A stretch of DNA of 64,000 nt from Enterococcus montenegrensis (GCF_029983095.1 NZ_CP120467.1:924501-988500); one strand, 5' to 3'. Shown: positions 1 through 9,179, numbered from the stretch's first letter. A program made the numbers and translations. Notes: generated from the sequence alone by a model not told the origin.

Positions 1-689
1 GGACCGAATACTAGATTTCCCACCATTGAACCAATAAATATACTTACGGCAAACAACAAAGTAGCTAAACTAAAACTACTAAAAACAGCATGGAGTAATT
101 GACTCCAACTGGCATTTAAATAGGGTGCTGGAATACCGATTTTTATATATGTCACATAAAAGAGTTGTCCCAGTAAGAAAATCGCTAAAATAGGTAAGGC
201 AACATACAGCAATTTCGCCCTAAAAAGCTGTTTACGTTTTTGTGGTAGTGCAAATAAAAAACGATTAAATGCGGTCTTCTCATCAATAAAGAAAAGTAAA
301 AATCCAGCTAAAGCAACCAGAAAAATATTTAAAATAGTAAAATCGCCACCAAAGCGAGTGTAATAAGTTGTTTTGGCATCATATTTTTGTGCCTGTTTAG
401 CAGAAATATTGTGTTCTGAGTAGGCGGTACCATAGACATATAACTGATCTTGTACGTAATCTTTACTTGAGGTATAAGGTACATCTTTTTCATTTTCTTG
501 ATTCCAATAAGTGAAAGATTCCGGATGCTCCTTAAAGTCTTTTTCAAATTGAGAAGAGTGATAGTAGTTATTTTGTGATTGCCAATTAGTAACAGTGCTA
601 TGGGCATTTAAAAAGTAAAGTCCAAAAGTTATGACAGCAAAGGCAATTAAAGCTTTACCGTAGCGTTTTAAATAGATTTTCTTTAACAT
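1..689 (-). CDS. ABC-2 type transporter permease, partial
   Basis: Membrane subunit of an ABC exporter; the gene runs off the left edge, so only about the first 229 residues are visible. It starts at ATG 689-687 behind an AAAGGAG ribosome site. A hydrophobic helix (about residues 10-26) is followed by a polar extracellular loop of roughly 85 residues, then a helix, a short cytosolic stretch rich in Lys/Arg and two further helices, the usual plan of ABC-2 permeases. It lies 14 bp downstream of the ATPase gene in the same operon, so the two should form one transporter. Substrate is unknown; partners of YtrA-type regulators often respond to cell-wall-active agents, which is inference here. Confidence 0.8.
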   Translation of the reverse strand, partial: MLKKIYLKRYGKALIAFAVITFGLYFLNAHSTVTNWQSQNNYYHSSQFEKDFKEHPESFTYWNQENEKDVPYTSSKDYVQDQLYVYGTAYSEHNISAKQAQKYDAKTTYYTRFGGDFTILNIFLVALAGFLLFFIDEKTAFNRFLFALPQKRKQLFRAKLLYVALPILAIFLLGQLFYVTYIKIGIPAPYLNASWSQLLHAVFSSFSLATLLFAVSIFIGSMVGNLVFG

Positions 690-703
690 AATAAACTCCT
701 TTC

Positions 704-1582
704 TTAAACCAATAGTTTTTCTTTTTGCAAATTGGCTTCAAAAAGATCTTCTAGTGTTAGCGGTAGTTCTTCAAAAACTAATGGTTCATAGCTTTTAATG
801 GTAGCGGCTAATTCAGCTGTGTAATTTTCAAAGATTGCGACGATTACACGTCCTTGGATTGTGACAAGCTTTGAGTTTTCTTTAACGATTGGTGGTATCT
901 GTTTTGTGCGGAAAACAAGCTGAATTTTGCGGGCATTGGCACGCATATTTTCTAATTTATAGTCTTTTGCAATCGTTTGACCTTTAATCAGTAGTGCCCG
1001 ATCGATAATCCCTTCTAATTCTTGCAGATTATGAGAGGCGATTAATGCGCTACGGCCGTCTTCTGCTAGATGAGTTAATAGTAAGCCGATTACTTTTTTG
1101 CGGACAATGATATCTAGGCCATCAAAGGGTTCATCTAATAAAAGATATTTGGCACTAGATGAAATTGCTAAAATCATTTGATAGAGTCCTTGCATGCCTT
1201 TAGACATTTTGCGATAGTGTAGTCGTTGATTTAGACCATGTTCTTTCATTAATTGCAAGTAAAGGTCTTGATTAAACTTAGGATAGGCGGTGCGATAAAA
1301 ATCATTAATCCCTTGCAGTGGATAATATTTTAAAAAGTTATCCAACTCATCAATATAAAAAATTTCAGTTTTTAATTTTGTATCCTGGGTAATATTTTGA
1401 CCATTGATCGTGATGCTTCCTTCATCTGGCAAATAATTACCAGCGATGGTACGAAACAAAGTCGTCTTGCCAGAGCCGTTGCGGCCAATCAACCCAACAA
1501 TCTCATTTTCATGTAAGGTAAAATCAATATCAGTTAAAACAGTTTTTGTGCCGATTATTTTTTTTAGCTGGGTTAATTTCAT
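704..1582 (-). CDS. ABC transporter ATP-binding protein
   Basis: ATPase subunit (292 residues) energising the neighbouring permease. The Walker A motif GRNGSGKTT lies near residue 33, a degenerate signature loop (MSKGMQG) near residue 126 and Walker B LLLDEP near residue 146, followed by the switch His (ASHN). The start chosen is ATG 1582, which overlaps the GntR stop codon (ATGA) and has a GGAGG site 7 bp upstream; a longer reading would begin inside the upstream gene. The C-terminal 80 residues after the nucleotide-binding domain are typical of YtrB/BcrA-like exporters. Translational coupling with the GntR gene suggests one transcript of regulator, ATPase and permease. Confidence 0.9.
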   Translation of the reverse strand: MKLTQLKKIIGTKTVLTDIDFTLHENEIVGLIGRNGSGKTTLFRTIAGNYLPDEGSITINGQNITQDTKLKTEIFYIDELDNFLKYYPLQGINDFYRTAYPKFNQDLYLQLMKEHGLNQRLHYRKMSKGMQGLYQMILAISSSAKYLLLDEPFDGLDIIVRKKVIGLLLTHLAEDGRSALIASHNLQELEGIIDRALLIKGQTIAKDYKLENMRANARKIQLVFRTKQIPPIVKENSKLVTIQGRVIVAIFENYTAELAATIKSYEPLVFEELPLTLEDLFEANLQKEKLLV

Positions 1583-1962
1583 TGTGTGCCTCCTCCTTTT
1601 AACTGTGGTTCTTCTAACCAACTAATCAGTTCATGTTTGGTCACTTGCAACTGCATGGCCTCAATAATTAATGCTTGAAAATTTTGCTTTAGCTGCTGGA
1701 TACGAAATTCATCACGGGGGATATTTTCGGTATTTTTAATGAAAGTACCCTTACCTTTAACGGTTACAATTACATTTTCCACTTCTAAAACTTTATAAGC
1801 TTTACTGATGGTATTTGGATTCATCAATAATTCTTTAGCCAGTTCACGCACAGACGGTAAGCGATCGCCAGGCTGCAAAATACCAGTGACAACTTGCTGT
1901 TTTATCCCTAAAACTAACTGCTCGTAATAGGGTTTGCTACTGTTTTTATCAATCGTAAGCAT
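1579..1962 (-). CDS. GntR family regulator, YtrA subfamily
   Basis: Short GntR repressor (127 residues): an N-terminal winged helix (about residues 8-75, including PSVRELAKELLMNPNTISKA) and only a short C-terminal tail of about 45 residues for dimerisation, which is the YtrA type. The start taken is ATG 1962; TTG 1974 in frame lies directly against the AAGGAG site and is less likely. It is first in an operon with the ATPase and permease. A perfect inverted repeat over its own promoter (2030-2052) fits autorepression, the usual YtrA arrangement. Confidence 0.9.
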   Translation of the reverse strand: MLTIDKNSSKPYYEQLVLGIKQQVVTGILQPGDRLPSVRELAKELLMNPNTISKAYKVLEVENVIVTVKGKGTFIKNTENIPRDEFRIQQLKQNFQALIIEAMQLQVTKHELISWLEEPQLKGGGTQ

Positions 1963-2029
1963 AAGTGTGGGCAACTCCTTTCTTACTGTTAAATAATTAA
2001 ATGAATGGTAAAGTAATGACCTTCATCGT

Positions 2030-2065
2030 GTGTACTAGTATATGTAGTACACCTAGAAAAAGCAA
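2030..2065 (-). promoter_or_regulatory. Promoter and operator of the gntR-ABC operon
   Basis: On the minus strand -35 TTGCTT (2065-2060) and -10 TATACT (2042-2037) are separated by exactly 17 bp. A perfect inverted repeat GTGTACTA-N7-TAGTACAC (2030-2052) covers the -10. This resembles YtrA-family operators and should be bound by the adjacent GntR protein. Confidence 0.85.
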
Positions 2066-2119
2066 GTGTTTTTTGTTTTATCTGTTAAAATAAAGAAAAA
2101 TGAGGCAAGGAGAATAAAC

Positions 2120-2692
2120 ATGAAGCGATGTGACTGGGCCGAAACTGGTAATCAGGCAATGAAAGAATATCACGATGTCATCTGGGGCGTACCAGAATAT
2201 GATGATCAGCAATTATTTCGCAAATTGGTTTTGGATAGTAATCAAGCGGGGTTAAGTTGGCAAACGATTCTAAATAAAAGTGTTGCTTTTGATGAGGCCT
2301 ATGAAAATTTTGAAATTGAAAAAGTGGCTGCTTTTGATGATGAGAAAATTGCAAGCTTAATGGGTAACGCTGGCATCATTCGAAATCGGCTTAAAATTAC
2401 AGCGGCGATTAACAATGCAAATTGCATTTTACAAATTCAAAAAGAGTGGGGAAGTTTTTCAGCATATTTGTGGCACTTTGTCGCAGGCAAACCGGTGGTG
2501 CATTATTTTAAAACGAGTGAAGAAATACCAACAAAAACACCACTTTCCGATGAAATTACCAAAGACTTAAAAAAACGAGGCTTTAAATTTGTTGGCAGTA
2601 CAATTATCTATGCTTTCTTACAAGCTGTGGGGATTGTAAACGATCATCTTACAATTTGTTTTCGTCACGAAGAAGTACAAGAAAAGCTGTGA
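2120..2692 (+). CDS. tag: DNA-3-methyladenine glycosylase I
   Basis: Base-excision repair enzyme that removes 3-methyladenine from alkylated DNA. The 190 residues match the usual Tag length. The zinc set of the family is visible: Cys4 and His18 at the N-terminus, His176 and Cys180 near the C-terminus (NDHLTICFRH). The aromatic and acidic pocket residues around AGLSWQTIL are present. The start is ATG 2120 after AAGGAG (2107-2112); an upstream in-frame start at 2066 has no ribosome site. It is monocistronic, transcribed away from the gntR operon and followed by a strong hairpin terminator. Confidence 0.95.
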   Translation: MKRCDWAETGNQAMKEYHDVIWGVPEYDDQQLFRKLVLDSNQAGLSWQTILNKSVAFDEAYENFEIEKVAAFDDEKIASLMGNAGIIRNRLKITAAINNANCILQIQKEWGSFSAYLWHFVAGKPVVHYFKTSEEIPTKTPLSDEITKDLKKRGFKFVGSTIIYAFLQAVGIVNDHLTICFRHEEVQEKL

Positions 2693-2772
2693 TTTTTACT
2701 GTAGCTAAAAGAATAAAACTGAAGTGTTCAAAATGAAATAATAGCTCGTAAAGTACGATAGATAGATATCAA

Positions 2773-2806
2773 AAAGACCTGTGACCACTAATAGTCACAG
2801 GTCTTT
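2773..2806. terminator. Bidirectional intrinsic terminator
   Basis: A perfect 13-bp stem (2773-2785 with 2794-2806) around an 8-nt loop has A and T runs on its two sides. It serves tag on the plus strand and the FMN reductase gene on the minus strand. Confidence 0.9.
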
Positions 2807-2857
2807 AAATATAGTTTGGCAATCTTTTTTTACTATCTAACTAATACCAAAAAAATA

Positions 2858-3412
2858 TTATTCAGCCGTTAATTTATTGAAGAAGGCGATGTATTTATCT
2901 ACGATTAGTTGGAAGAATTTAGCCGTATCTTCAATAATCGAGCCATCTTCTTTAACAAGATTATGAATGCCACCAATATAAGCTTCTGGTTGTTGCAAGG
3001 TTGGCATGTCTAAAAAGACAAGCGATTGACGGATATGATGGTTGGCACCAAAACCGCCAATGCCACCAGGAGAAGCGGTAACCACAAGAGCTGGTTTGCC
3101 ACCCCAGACACTAGAACCCATCGGACGTGAACCAACATCTAAGGCGTTTTTTAAAGCGGCAGGGACAGAACGATTGTATTCAGGTGAAAAGAAGAAGACG
3201 CCATCTACTGTAGCCACTTCACTTCGTAGCCGTTTCCAGCTTGCGGGCATATCGTTTTCATTTTCCAAATCTTCGTTGTAAAAAGGCAAGTCTGAAATTT
3301 CAATGAACTTTGCTTCAAAACCAGCGGGCAATAATTTTGCAAATTCTTTGGCAACGGCTAAGTTGTAAGAATCTTTCCGTAGGCTACCGACGATAAAACC
3401 AATTGTTTTCAT
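2858..3412 (-). CDS. NAD(P)H-dependent FMN reductase family protein
   Basis: Flavodoxin-fold flavoprotein of the NADPH:FMN/quinone/azo reductase family (184 residues). The FMN-phosphate loop is seen at residues 8-16 (GSLRKDSYN) and the second flavin motif SPEYNRSVPAALKNALD at about residue 78. The GGxGG loop near residue 114 is also typical. The start ATG 3412 has an AGGAGG site. It is a single gene convergent with tag. The physiological acceptor (FMN, quinones, azo dyes or chromate) cannot be told from sequence. Confidence 0.88.
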   Translation of the reverse strand: MKTIGFIVGSLRKDSYNLAVAKEFAKLLPAGFEAKFIEISDLPFYNEDLENENDMPASWKRLRSEVATVDGVFFFSPEYNRSVPAALKNALDVGSRPMGSSVWGGKPALVVTASPGGIGGFGANHHIRQSLVFLDMPTLQQPEAYIGGIHNLVKEDGSIIEDTAKFFQLIVDKYIAFFNKLTAE

Positions 3413-3601
3413 AAATCATATTCCTCCTATAGTTTTATAACTGTGATAAATGCTTTCGTTACAACAATCATAACAAGAAAAGTATGAAAAAAACAAAAGA
3501 TAAGTCTTGTTAAAAAACGAACGCTATTTTTAATTGGAGCTAGTGGAAATTCTTTAAATGAATGTTTAAAAAATTTTATTTTAGCTGTAAAGAAAAAACT
3601 C

Positions 3602-3630
3602 TTTACACCAAGTGAAAAACCTGTTAAACT
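3602..3630 (+). promoter_or_regulatory. rpsP promoter
   Basis: -35 TTTACA (3602-3607), a 17-bp spacer and -10 TAAACT (3625-3630), 37 bp before the rpsP start. Confidence 0.75.
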
Positions 3631-3667
3631 ACCTCTTGTGATTAAATTATATGGAGGTGGAATTGTA

Positions 3668-3940
3668 ATGGCAGTAAAAATCCGTTTAAAACGTATGGGT
3701 TCTAAAAAGAAACCTTTTTACCGTATCGTAGTAGCAGACTCTCGTTCTCCTCGTGATGGACGTTTCATCGAAACTGTAGGTACTTACAATCCTTTGATTG
3801 ACCCTGCAGAAGTAACAATCAAAGAAGATTTAGTACTTGATTGGTTGCAAAAAGGTGCACAACCTTCTGATACTGTTCGTAACATCCTTTCAAAACAAGG
3901 CGTTATGAAAAAACACCACGAAGCAAAATATACGAAATAA
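3668..3940 (+). CDS. rpsP: 30S ribosomal protein S16
   Basis: Small-subunit ribosomal protein, 90 residues, the normal length. The conserved N-terminus [20 protein letters not shown] and the signature [12 protein letters not shown] are present. ATG 3668 is the start because it begins this motif and follows a GGAGGTGG ribosome site; the 10-residue upstream extension is not part of S16. It is first gene of a two-gene unit with khpA, 11 bp apart. In many Firmicutes rimM, trmD and rplS follow directly; here they lie 2.4 kb downstream after three other genes. Confidence 0.98.
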   Translation: MAVKIRLKRMGSKKKPFYRIVVADSRSPRDGRFIETVGTYNPLIDPAEVTIKEDLVLDWLQKGAQPSDTVRNILSKQGVMKKHHEAKYTK

Positions 3941-3951
3941 GGTGACCAATG

Positions 3952-4197
3952 ATGACTGATTTAACTGATTTAGTCTTGACGATTGTTCGTCCGTTAGTTA
4001 CTCAGCCTGATCTTGTTAAACTTAATGTTGAAGAGTCAGCTGACTTTTATGAGTATAATTTAAGCGTGGCACCAGAAGATATCGGTCGTATTATCGGCAA
4101 ACAAGGGCGAGTAGCCAAAGCTATTCGTACAATTGTTTACGGTGTACGTACTGAAGGTACCAAAAAAGTCCGTCTAAACATTCTAGATGGAAAGTAG
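3952..4197 (+). CDS. khpA: KH domain RNA-binding protein KhpA
   Basis: Small single-KH-domain RNA-binding protein (YlqC family), 81 residues from the second of two adjacent ATG codons; ATG 3949 is possible but sits closer to the AAGGTGA site. The KH GxxG loop is in IIGKQGR near residue 46. In streptococci and lactobacilli KhpA pairs with KhpB (Jag/EloR) to control cell elongation and division; that partner is not in this window. It follows rpsP in one operon and ends in a terminator. Confidence 0.93.
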   Translation: MTDLTDLVLTIVRPLVTQPDLVKLNVEESADFYEYNLSVAPEDIGRIIGKQGRVAKAIRTIVYGVRTEGTKKVRLNILDGK

Positions 4198-4208
4198 ATA
4201 AAGATTAA

Positions 4209-4239
4209 GGCAGTTCCTTTTTGGGACTGTCTTTTTTTT
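4209..4239 (+). terminator. rpsP-khpA terminator
   Basis: A 9-bp stem (4209-4217 with 4223-4231, two G-T pairs), a T-rich loop and eight T residues directly after khpA. Confidence 0.85.
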
Positions 4240-4308
4240 CATACTCAAGACGGAGGACAAGAAATCTTTTCTGATAGATAATAAAAGAAAAGTCAGGAGG
4301 AAAAAAAG

Positions 4309-4572
4309 ATGACACAATGGCTTGTAATTGTAGCAATTATCATTATTTTGTTTATTATTTTTAAATTAGGCTCCTTTTTATGGCGTCTTTTAGGGCTAGC
4401 TATGGCAATTTTTTTGGTATGGATTTTCAAAGACGATATTGCCAACTGGTTTAATCAAACAGTTACACACATTAATGCCGATGGAATTGATTCTGTTTTA
4501 AATAGTAGTGTAGACTTTGTTAAAGAAACGTTTCATAATGTTAGTAACTGGGTTTCAGATAAGATTGGGTAG
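4309..4572 (+). CDS. Small membrane protein of unknown function
   Basis: 87 residues. The first 45 are strongly hydrophobic and form one long or two short membrane helices (MTQWLVIVAIIIILFIIF, then GLAMAIFLVWIF). The rest is a polar amphipathic tail with FVKETFHNVSNWVSDKIG at the end. A good AGGAGG site precedes ATG 4309. I do not recognise a family. It stands alone between the khpA terminator and a lipoprotein gene; the tail could face either side of the membrane. Confidence 0.7.
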   Translation: MTQWLVIVAIIIILFIIFKLGSFLWRLLGLAMAIFLVWIFKDDIANWFNQTVTHINADGIDSVLNSSVDFVKETFHNVSNWVSDKIG

Positions 4573-4693
4573 CCTTTAAGTCGTATTGATTGTCAATTGT
4601 CTTCAAATTGAGTACGCTTAATTTTAATCAATAATCTTTTTTTGATTGATTGGAATCGCTCAAAAATTTATGTCTTAAATTTGGAGGATTAAA

Positions 4694-5497
4694 ATGAAAA
4701 AGATAATTTTATTGGGGGCCTTACTTTTAACCCTGACAGCTTGTGCAAGTAAAACACCAGCTGCCAATAGTGAAGAAGATAAAAGTACAGCACAAACAAA
4801 CGCAACCACTACGACAACAGATAAAAATTCTGAAACAAAAACAAAGTCAAGTGAAAGTACTAAAAACACGACGAAATCAAGTTCAAGTGAGAAAAAGGCT
4901 GACGCCTTAGCCAAATTAAAAAAAGAAAATCCGAAGACCTTACTGCCAACTAATATTCCGCGGGATGAAAATCGTGCTTTGAATATTGCGATGGATAAGC
5001 AAAAAGACAGTTTGGCGGTTTTGTATTATATTATGGATACACCACTGGTTTTAAACGATCAATCTTTAAACCAGCAAACACCCTTTGCCCGTTATAAAAT
5101 GGAGCAGTTTGCCAGTAAAGATGCCGCTAAAAAGGCGGTCAACTACCAATTTGATGATGGAGGCCAAAAAGTGGACTTGGGTCATGATATTACCGCCTAT
5201 AGTCAAGGTGCGGCAGGCTCAACTTATTTAAATTGGAAAGAAGGCAACTGGTCGATTGTGCTGCGGGCAAGTAATGTTAATGGGCAAGATGGTACAGCCT
5301 TAGCCAAAGAAGTGGTAAATTATTTAGAAAAAGCCATGTTACCTGCACCAAAAAGTGTTGGACAAATTACCATTGATATGGCACAAAATGGTTATGAAAG
5401 CAATCAGGTCGTCTGGCAAGCAGACAAAACGGTTTATACTGTCACCCATGAAGATACAATTCCTGCCTTGGAGATGGCAGTTTCTATGAATAAATAA
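4694..5497 (+). CDS. Putative lipoprotein
   Basis: 267-residue exported lipoprotein. The signal peptide MKKIILLGALLLTLTAC ends in a lipobox (LTAC, Cys17). A Ser/Thr/Lys-rich linker of about 55 residues follows, and then a globular domain from about residue 75. A GGAGG site precedes the start. I do not recognise the domain. It appears to be single, with an imperfect 14-bp inverted repeat (5522-5535 with 5574-5587, then TTTT) downstream that may end transcription. A role at the membrane outer face is all that can be inferred. Confidence 0.82.
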   Translation: MKKIILLGALLLTLTACASKTPAANSEEDKSTAQTNATTTTTDKNSETKTKSSESTKNTTKSSSSEKKADALAKLKKENPKTLLPTNIPRDENRALNIAMDKQKDSLAVLYYIMDTPLVLNDQSLNQQTPFARYKMEQFASKDAAKKAVNYQFDDGGQKVDLGHDITAYSQGAAGSTYLNWKEGNWSIVLRASNVNGQDGTALAKEVVNYLEKAMLPAPKSVGQITIDMAQNGYESNQVVWQADKTVYTVTHEDTIPALEMAVSMNK

Positions 5498-5521
5498 AAA
5501 ATAAAATACGGCGAACTTTAT

Positions 5522-5591
5522 GCTCTACAAACGAAATCAATACTGCTAAAGTTAAATTTTTGGCGGCAATTTCTTCGTTCGTGGAGCTTTT
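5522..5591 (+). terminator. Possible terminator (imperfect inverted repeat)
   Basis: Arms of 14 nt (5522-5535 and 5574-5587) pair with one G-T and one mismatch around a 38-nt loop and are followed by TTTT. The large loop makes it a weak call. Confidence 0.35.
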
Positions 5592-5722
5592 ATTGACTCT
5601 AAATATGAAAAAGCTAATGTTGGTAGAAAAGAAATTGCTTCTGAGTAAAATTAAAAATGTTATAATAAAAATACATTTGGGAAGTTATGTGGAAATGGTA
5701 ATTAAAAAAGTGGTGAGACAAA

Positions 5723-6256
5723 ATGAAAGTTTATCGTGAATTAAATCTTTTAGAAGATGAAAAAGTTATCAAAAAGTTAAACATAGCTGCCTTGGTAATT
5801 ATGGCGATTTGTTATGGTGTGCTGTTGTTGCCGCCATTTAATCAGCATAATTTTCAAAGTATCTCATTTTTACTAGAAATTGGCGCAATTATTATTAGTT
5901 TTTTGGTGATTGTCATTATTCACGAAGGCATCCATGGTATTTTTTTCAAAATCTTTAATTTGAAAGGCCAAGTAAAATTTGGTTTTAAAAATGGTATGGC
6001 CTATGCTACAAGTCCTGGTTCACTGTATCCTAAATGGCAATTTTTCATGATTAGTATTGCCCCATTTGTATTGCTTACAACTGGCTTGTTACTGATTATG
6101 AATACTTGGCCTTATGCATGGCTACGTCTTTTAGTGGCAGCCCATAGCGGGGCATGTGCGGGTGATTTTTATTGGTGTTATCTCCTTTTAAAGACCCCTA
6201 AAAATTTATTGGTAGAAGATACAGAGGTTGGCTTGACCTTTCACGAAGTAGGCTAG
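5723..6256 (+). CDS. DUF3267 putative zincin membrane metalloprotease
   Basis: 177-residue membrane protein with a zinc-protease motif HEGIH (His67, Glu68, His71) inside a hydrophobic helix, as in the DUF3267 putative zincin peptidases. About four membrane segments are seen (about residues 20-37, 48-68, 110-127 and 130-150). A late acidic residue (GACAGDFYW) could supply the third zinc ligand. Substrate is unknown. The ribosome site before ATG 5723 is weak. It is transcribed in the direction of rimM, 63 bp upstream of it. Confidence 0.82.
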   Translation: MKVYRELNLLEDEKVIKKLNIAALVIMAICYGVLLLPPFNQHNFQSISFLLEIGAIIISFLVIVIIHEGIHGIFFKIFNLKGQVKFGFKNGMAYATSPGSLYPKWQFFMISIAPFVLLTTGLLLIMNTWPYAWLRLLVAAHSGACAGDFYWCYLLLKTPKNLLVEDTEVGLTFHEVG

Positions 6257-6319
6257 AAAACAAGCAGTAACCGTGATAAAATAAATCAGAAATTCTACTT
6301 GAGAGAAAGAGGCTATTAA

Positions 6320-6841
6320 ATGGAATATTTAAATGTAGGAAAAATTGTCAATACCCATGGGATCCGTGGCGAAGTTCGTGTTATCTCATTAACAGATTTT
6401 CCCGAAGAACGGTATCAAAAAGGGGCAACCTTGCTTTTATTCAAAGAAGGTATGCCTCCTTTAAGCTTGACTGTAGCAAGTCATCGCCGCCATAAAAACT
6501 TTGATCTATTAACTTTTGAAGGTTACCCTAATATTAATGATGTCCAAAATTTTCGCGATGGTATTTTAAAAGTGAACAAAGAAGATTTAGCTAATTTGGA
6601 AGAAGATGAATATTATTATCATCAAATTATTGGATTGACAGTTTTGGATGAAAATAAGCAAGAAATTGGCAAAATCAAAGAAATTTTATCACCGGGTGCA
6701 AATGATGTCTGGGTCGTACAACGTAAAGGTAAAAAAGATGCCCTAATTCCTTATATCGCGTCAGTTGTGACAGGAATTGACTTGGACAATGGTGTGGTCA
6801 ATGTTGAACTGCCAGAAGGGTTGATCGACGATGAGAATTGA
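6320..6841 (+). CDS. rimM: Ribosome maturation factor RimM
   Basis: 16S rRNA processing and 30S assembly factor, 173 residues. The N-terminal RimM barrel begins [19 protein letters not shown], and the C-terminal PRC-barrel carries [18 protein letters not shown] and ends in LIPYIASVV...PEGL. Its 3' end overlaps trmD by 11 bp, so the two are translationally coupled, the standard arrangement. RimM binds S19 and assists 30S head maturation. Confidence 0.97.
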   Translation: MEYLNVGKIVNTHGIRGEVRVISLTDFPEERYQKGATLLLFKEGMPPLSLTVASHRRHKNFDLLTFEGYPNINDVQNFRDGILKVNKEDLANLEEDEYYYHQIIGLTVLDENKQEIGKIKEILSPGANDVWVVQRKGKKDALIPYIASVVTGIDLDNGVVNVELPEGLIDDEN

Positions 6842-7568
6842 TGTCTTAACGCTATTTCCCCGGATGTTTGAAGGACCAATGGGTGAATCTATTATTGGCA
6901 AAGCGCAAGACAAAGGATTATTGGAGATCAATGTTTCTAATTTTCGCGATTATGCCAATAATAAACATAAAACAGTAGATGATTATCCTTATGGTGGCGG
7001 CGCGGGGATGCTTTTAAAAGTACAGCCGATTTACGACAACTTAAAAGTAATCGAAGCAAAAACACCAACTGTCAAAAAAAGAGTGATCTTGCTAGATCCT
7101 GCGGGCAAAAAATTTGATCAAAGCGTAGCAGAAGAGTTTTCCAAAGAAGACCATTTAATTTTTATTTGTGGTCATTATGAGGGGTATGATGAACGAATTA
7201 GGAGTTTAGTGACAGATGAAATCTCTTTGGGGGATTATGTTCTAACTGGAGGCGAGCTAGGGGCGATGGTCATGATTGATGCCACAGTTCGCTTATTACC
7301 TGATGTTTTAGGAAATGAAACCTCGGCTCAAACGGATTCTCATTCCACAGGTTTATTAGAGCATCCGCAATACACCCGGCCAGCCGAATTTGAGGGAATG
7401 AAAGTACCAGAAGTTTTGATGAACGGCAATCACAAGTTGATTGCGTCTTGGCAATTAAAAGAATCATTGCGGCGTACTTATTTGCGTCGTCCCGATATGC
7501 TAGCCCAATTTCCTTTAACAAAAGAAATGGAAAAGCTATTAGCTGAAATTAAACAAGAAGAAGCGTAA
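6831..7568 (+). CDS. trmD: tRNA (guanine37-N1)-methyltransferase
   Basis: SAM-dependent SPOUT enzyme methylating G37 of tRNAs to prevent +1 frameshifting; 245 residues, full length. It begins [13 protein letters not shown]. The trefoil knot is shown by [15 protein letters not shown] and the loop [11 protein letters not shown], with the catalytic-region [11 protein letters not shown] downstream. It overlaps rimM and is followed by a strong terminator, so rplS is transcribed separately here. Confidence 0.98.
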   Translation: MRIDVLTLFPRMFEGPMGESIIGKAQDKGLLEINVSNFRDYANNKHKTVDDYPYGGGAGMLLKVQPIYDNLKVIEAKTPTVKKRVILLDPAGKKFDQSVAEEFSKEDHLIFICGHYEGYDERIRSLVTDEISLGDYVLTGGELGAMVMIDATVRLLPDVLGNETSAQTDSHSTGLLEHPQYTRPAEFEGMKVPEVLMNGNHKLIASWQLKESLRRTYLRRPDMLAQFPLTKEMEKLLAEIKQEEA

Positions 7569-7601
7569 AGGTATTAAAAGTCAACCTTGTTTAAGTGTGT
7601 G

Positions 7602-7656
7602 CTCGTTAATTACTGTTGGTTGTATAGAGCAACCACAGTGAATGACGAGTTTTTTT
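7602..7656 (+). terminator. trmD terminator
   Basis: A long stem with small bulges (CTCGT...GGTTG with CAACC...GACGAG) and a seven-T run at 7650-7656. Confidence 0.85.
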
Positions 7657-7785
7657 GATTTTTTTTATCGGTGTGTTTTTTATAATTGATATGCTCAATA
7701 AAATTTGATGTTAAGTTTAAATTTCATAAAAAACTTTTCTCTTGGTACAATTAAAAGAGATATCTTGATGAGAGGAGTCCTTTTT

Positions 7786-9048
7786 ATGGCGAAAAGTAGT
7801 GTGCTAAGCAATGAGGAACTTTATGAAAAGATTTCTGCTAGTATCAATATCAAAAAAGAAAATTTTGTCATCTTGATTTGTGCCATTTTTATTGCTTCAA
7901 TTGGCTTAAATATGAATTCACAACCGATTTTAATTGGTGCAATGCTCATTTCGCCGTTAATGGCACCAGTTCAAGGCTTAGGGCTAGGTTTGGGAGTTTT
8001 TGATAGTCGACTGACAATTCAAGCATTACGCCTATTGGTTTTAGAGGCGCTATTTGCTGTTGTAACAGCAACGCTTTATTTTTGGTTTTCTCCTTTAACT
8101 TATGCTAGCAGTGAAATTTTGGCTCGAACAGAACCAACGATTTGGGATGCACTAATTGCAATTTTAGGTGGAACCGCAGGGATGATTGGTGCTAGACAAA
8201 AAGAAGCCAATAATATCGTACCCGGTGTTGCGATTGCTACAGCTTTAATGCCGCCACTGTGTGTGATGGGGTATGGTATTTATACCCAAGCGTGGTCAAT
8301 CTTTTTGGGAGCCGGTTATTTATTTTTAGTTAATGTTGCCTTTATTATGATTACAACGTTTATTGTCGTACGGGTATTGCATTTGAATTTTCGGATGCAG
8401 GTGGATACTACAAAGCAAAGACGCCGCCATTATATGATGATAGGGGCTGCAGTTCTCATTGCCATTCCAAGTTTTATCTCAGCAGGAACGCTAATTCAAA
8501 CTGAAATGTCGCAACAAAGGGCTAAACGTTTTGTCGCTGAAGCGATGGCAGATTACTATATTTTAAATCAAAATATTGACGGCAAGCGACATCAGTTAAC
8601 CTTAGATTTATTGGGAACTAAGCCTGCAGGAGCCGAATTAGAAGATTTGGCTAAAAAACTTAGTGATTATCATTTAGAGGATTATCAGTTGGTGATCAAT
8701 CAAGTGGCAAATAACGAAACGGTTAACATGCAAGACATTGACCGTTATATTGATCAAAAGTTACAAAATCAAAATGCAGCCAAAGTCGTTACGAATCAGG
8801 CTGAAAGTGCGTCATTAACTGAAACACTAAGTGAAATTAAACGCCAACTTTTTCTTGACTATGCAACTCAGGTAATAAAGGTTAAAACAGATAGGTTAAC
8901 TACCAATAAAATAGAGACAGGGCAAATAATCGTTACTATCGCTTCAGAGGTGACAAAAGAGCAACAAGAACAAATACAAGCTACTTTAGATAAATTAATT
9001 GCAAATAGCGACTATGCCATTAAAAACGTCATAAAAAAAGGAAAATGA
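7786..9048 (+). CDS. DUF389 family membrane protein
   Basis: 420 residues. The N-terminal half is a multi-span membrane domain with the DUF389 hallmarks (ASIGLNMNSQPILIGAMLISPLMAP near residue 45, GGTAGMIGARQKEANNIVPGVAIATALMPP near 130). The C-terminal half is soluble and begins after a helix around residue 240. ATG 7786 has GAGGAG in front; the longer in-frame reading from 7705 lacks a site. Function of DUF389 proteins is not established. It is a single gene between trmD and rplS. Confidence 0.87.
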   Translation: MAKSSVLSNEELYEKISASINIKKENFVILICAIFIASIGLNMNSQPILIGAMLISPLMAPVQGLGLGLGVFDSRLTIQALRLLVLEALFAVVTATLYFWFSPLTYASSEILARTEPTIWDALIAILGGTAGMIGARQKEANNIVPGVAIATALMPPLCVMGYGIYTQAWSIFLGAGYLFLVNVAFIMITTFIVVRVLHLNFRMQVDTTKQRRRHYMMIGAAVLIAIPSFISAGTLIQTEMSQQRAKRFVAEAMADYYILNQNIDGKRHQLTLDLLGTKPAGAELEDLAKKLSDYHLEDYQLVINQVANNETVNMQDIDRYIDQKLQNQNAAKVVTNQAESASLTETLSEIKRQLFLDYATQVIKVKTDRLTTNKIETGQIIVTIASEVTKEQQEQIQATLDKLIANSDYAIKNVIKKGK

Positions 9049-9099
9049 CAAGAAAATCTTCTTTACATCCTGATTTGATCTATGGTAGTATACTTTAGT

Positions 9100-9172
9100 G
9101 AGTGTTTCACTCAACTATTACGATAATCCGCTGGGGTGTGTCATCCTATGATTGTTTGGAAATAAGGAGAAT
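9100..9172 (+). promoter_or_regulatory. Probable L19 leader
   Basis: The 5' untranslated region of rplS is structured (GAGTGTTTCACTC hairpin, then CGCTGGGGTGTGTCATCC) and directly precedes the rplS ribosome site. L19 leaders that give autoregulation are known in low-GC Gram-positives; assignment is by position and structure only. Confidence 0.45.
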
Positions 9173-9179
9173 GATAAAA

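Noticed and set aside
7270..7521. Minus-strand open frame within trmD
   Set aside because: Shadow of trmD, without signals or homology.
9062..9094. TTTACA and TATACT as the rplS promoter
   Set aside because: The spacer would be 21 bp, too long; another -35 must be used.
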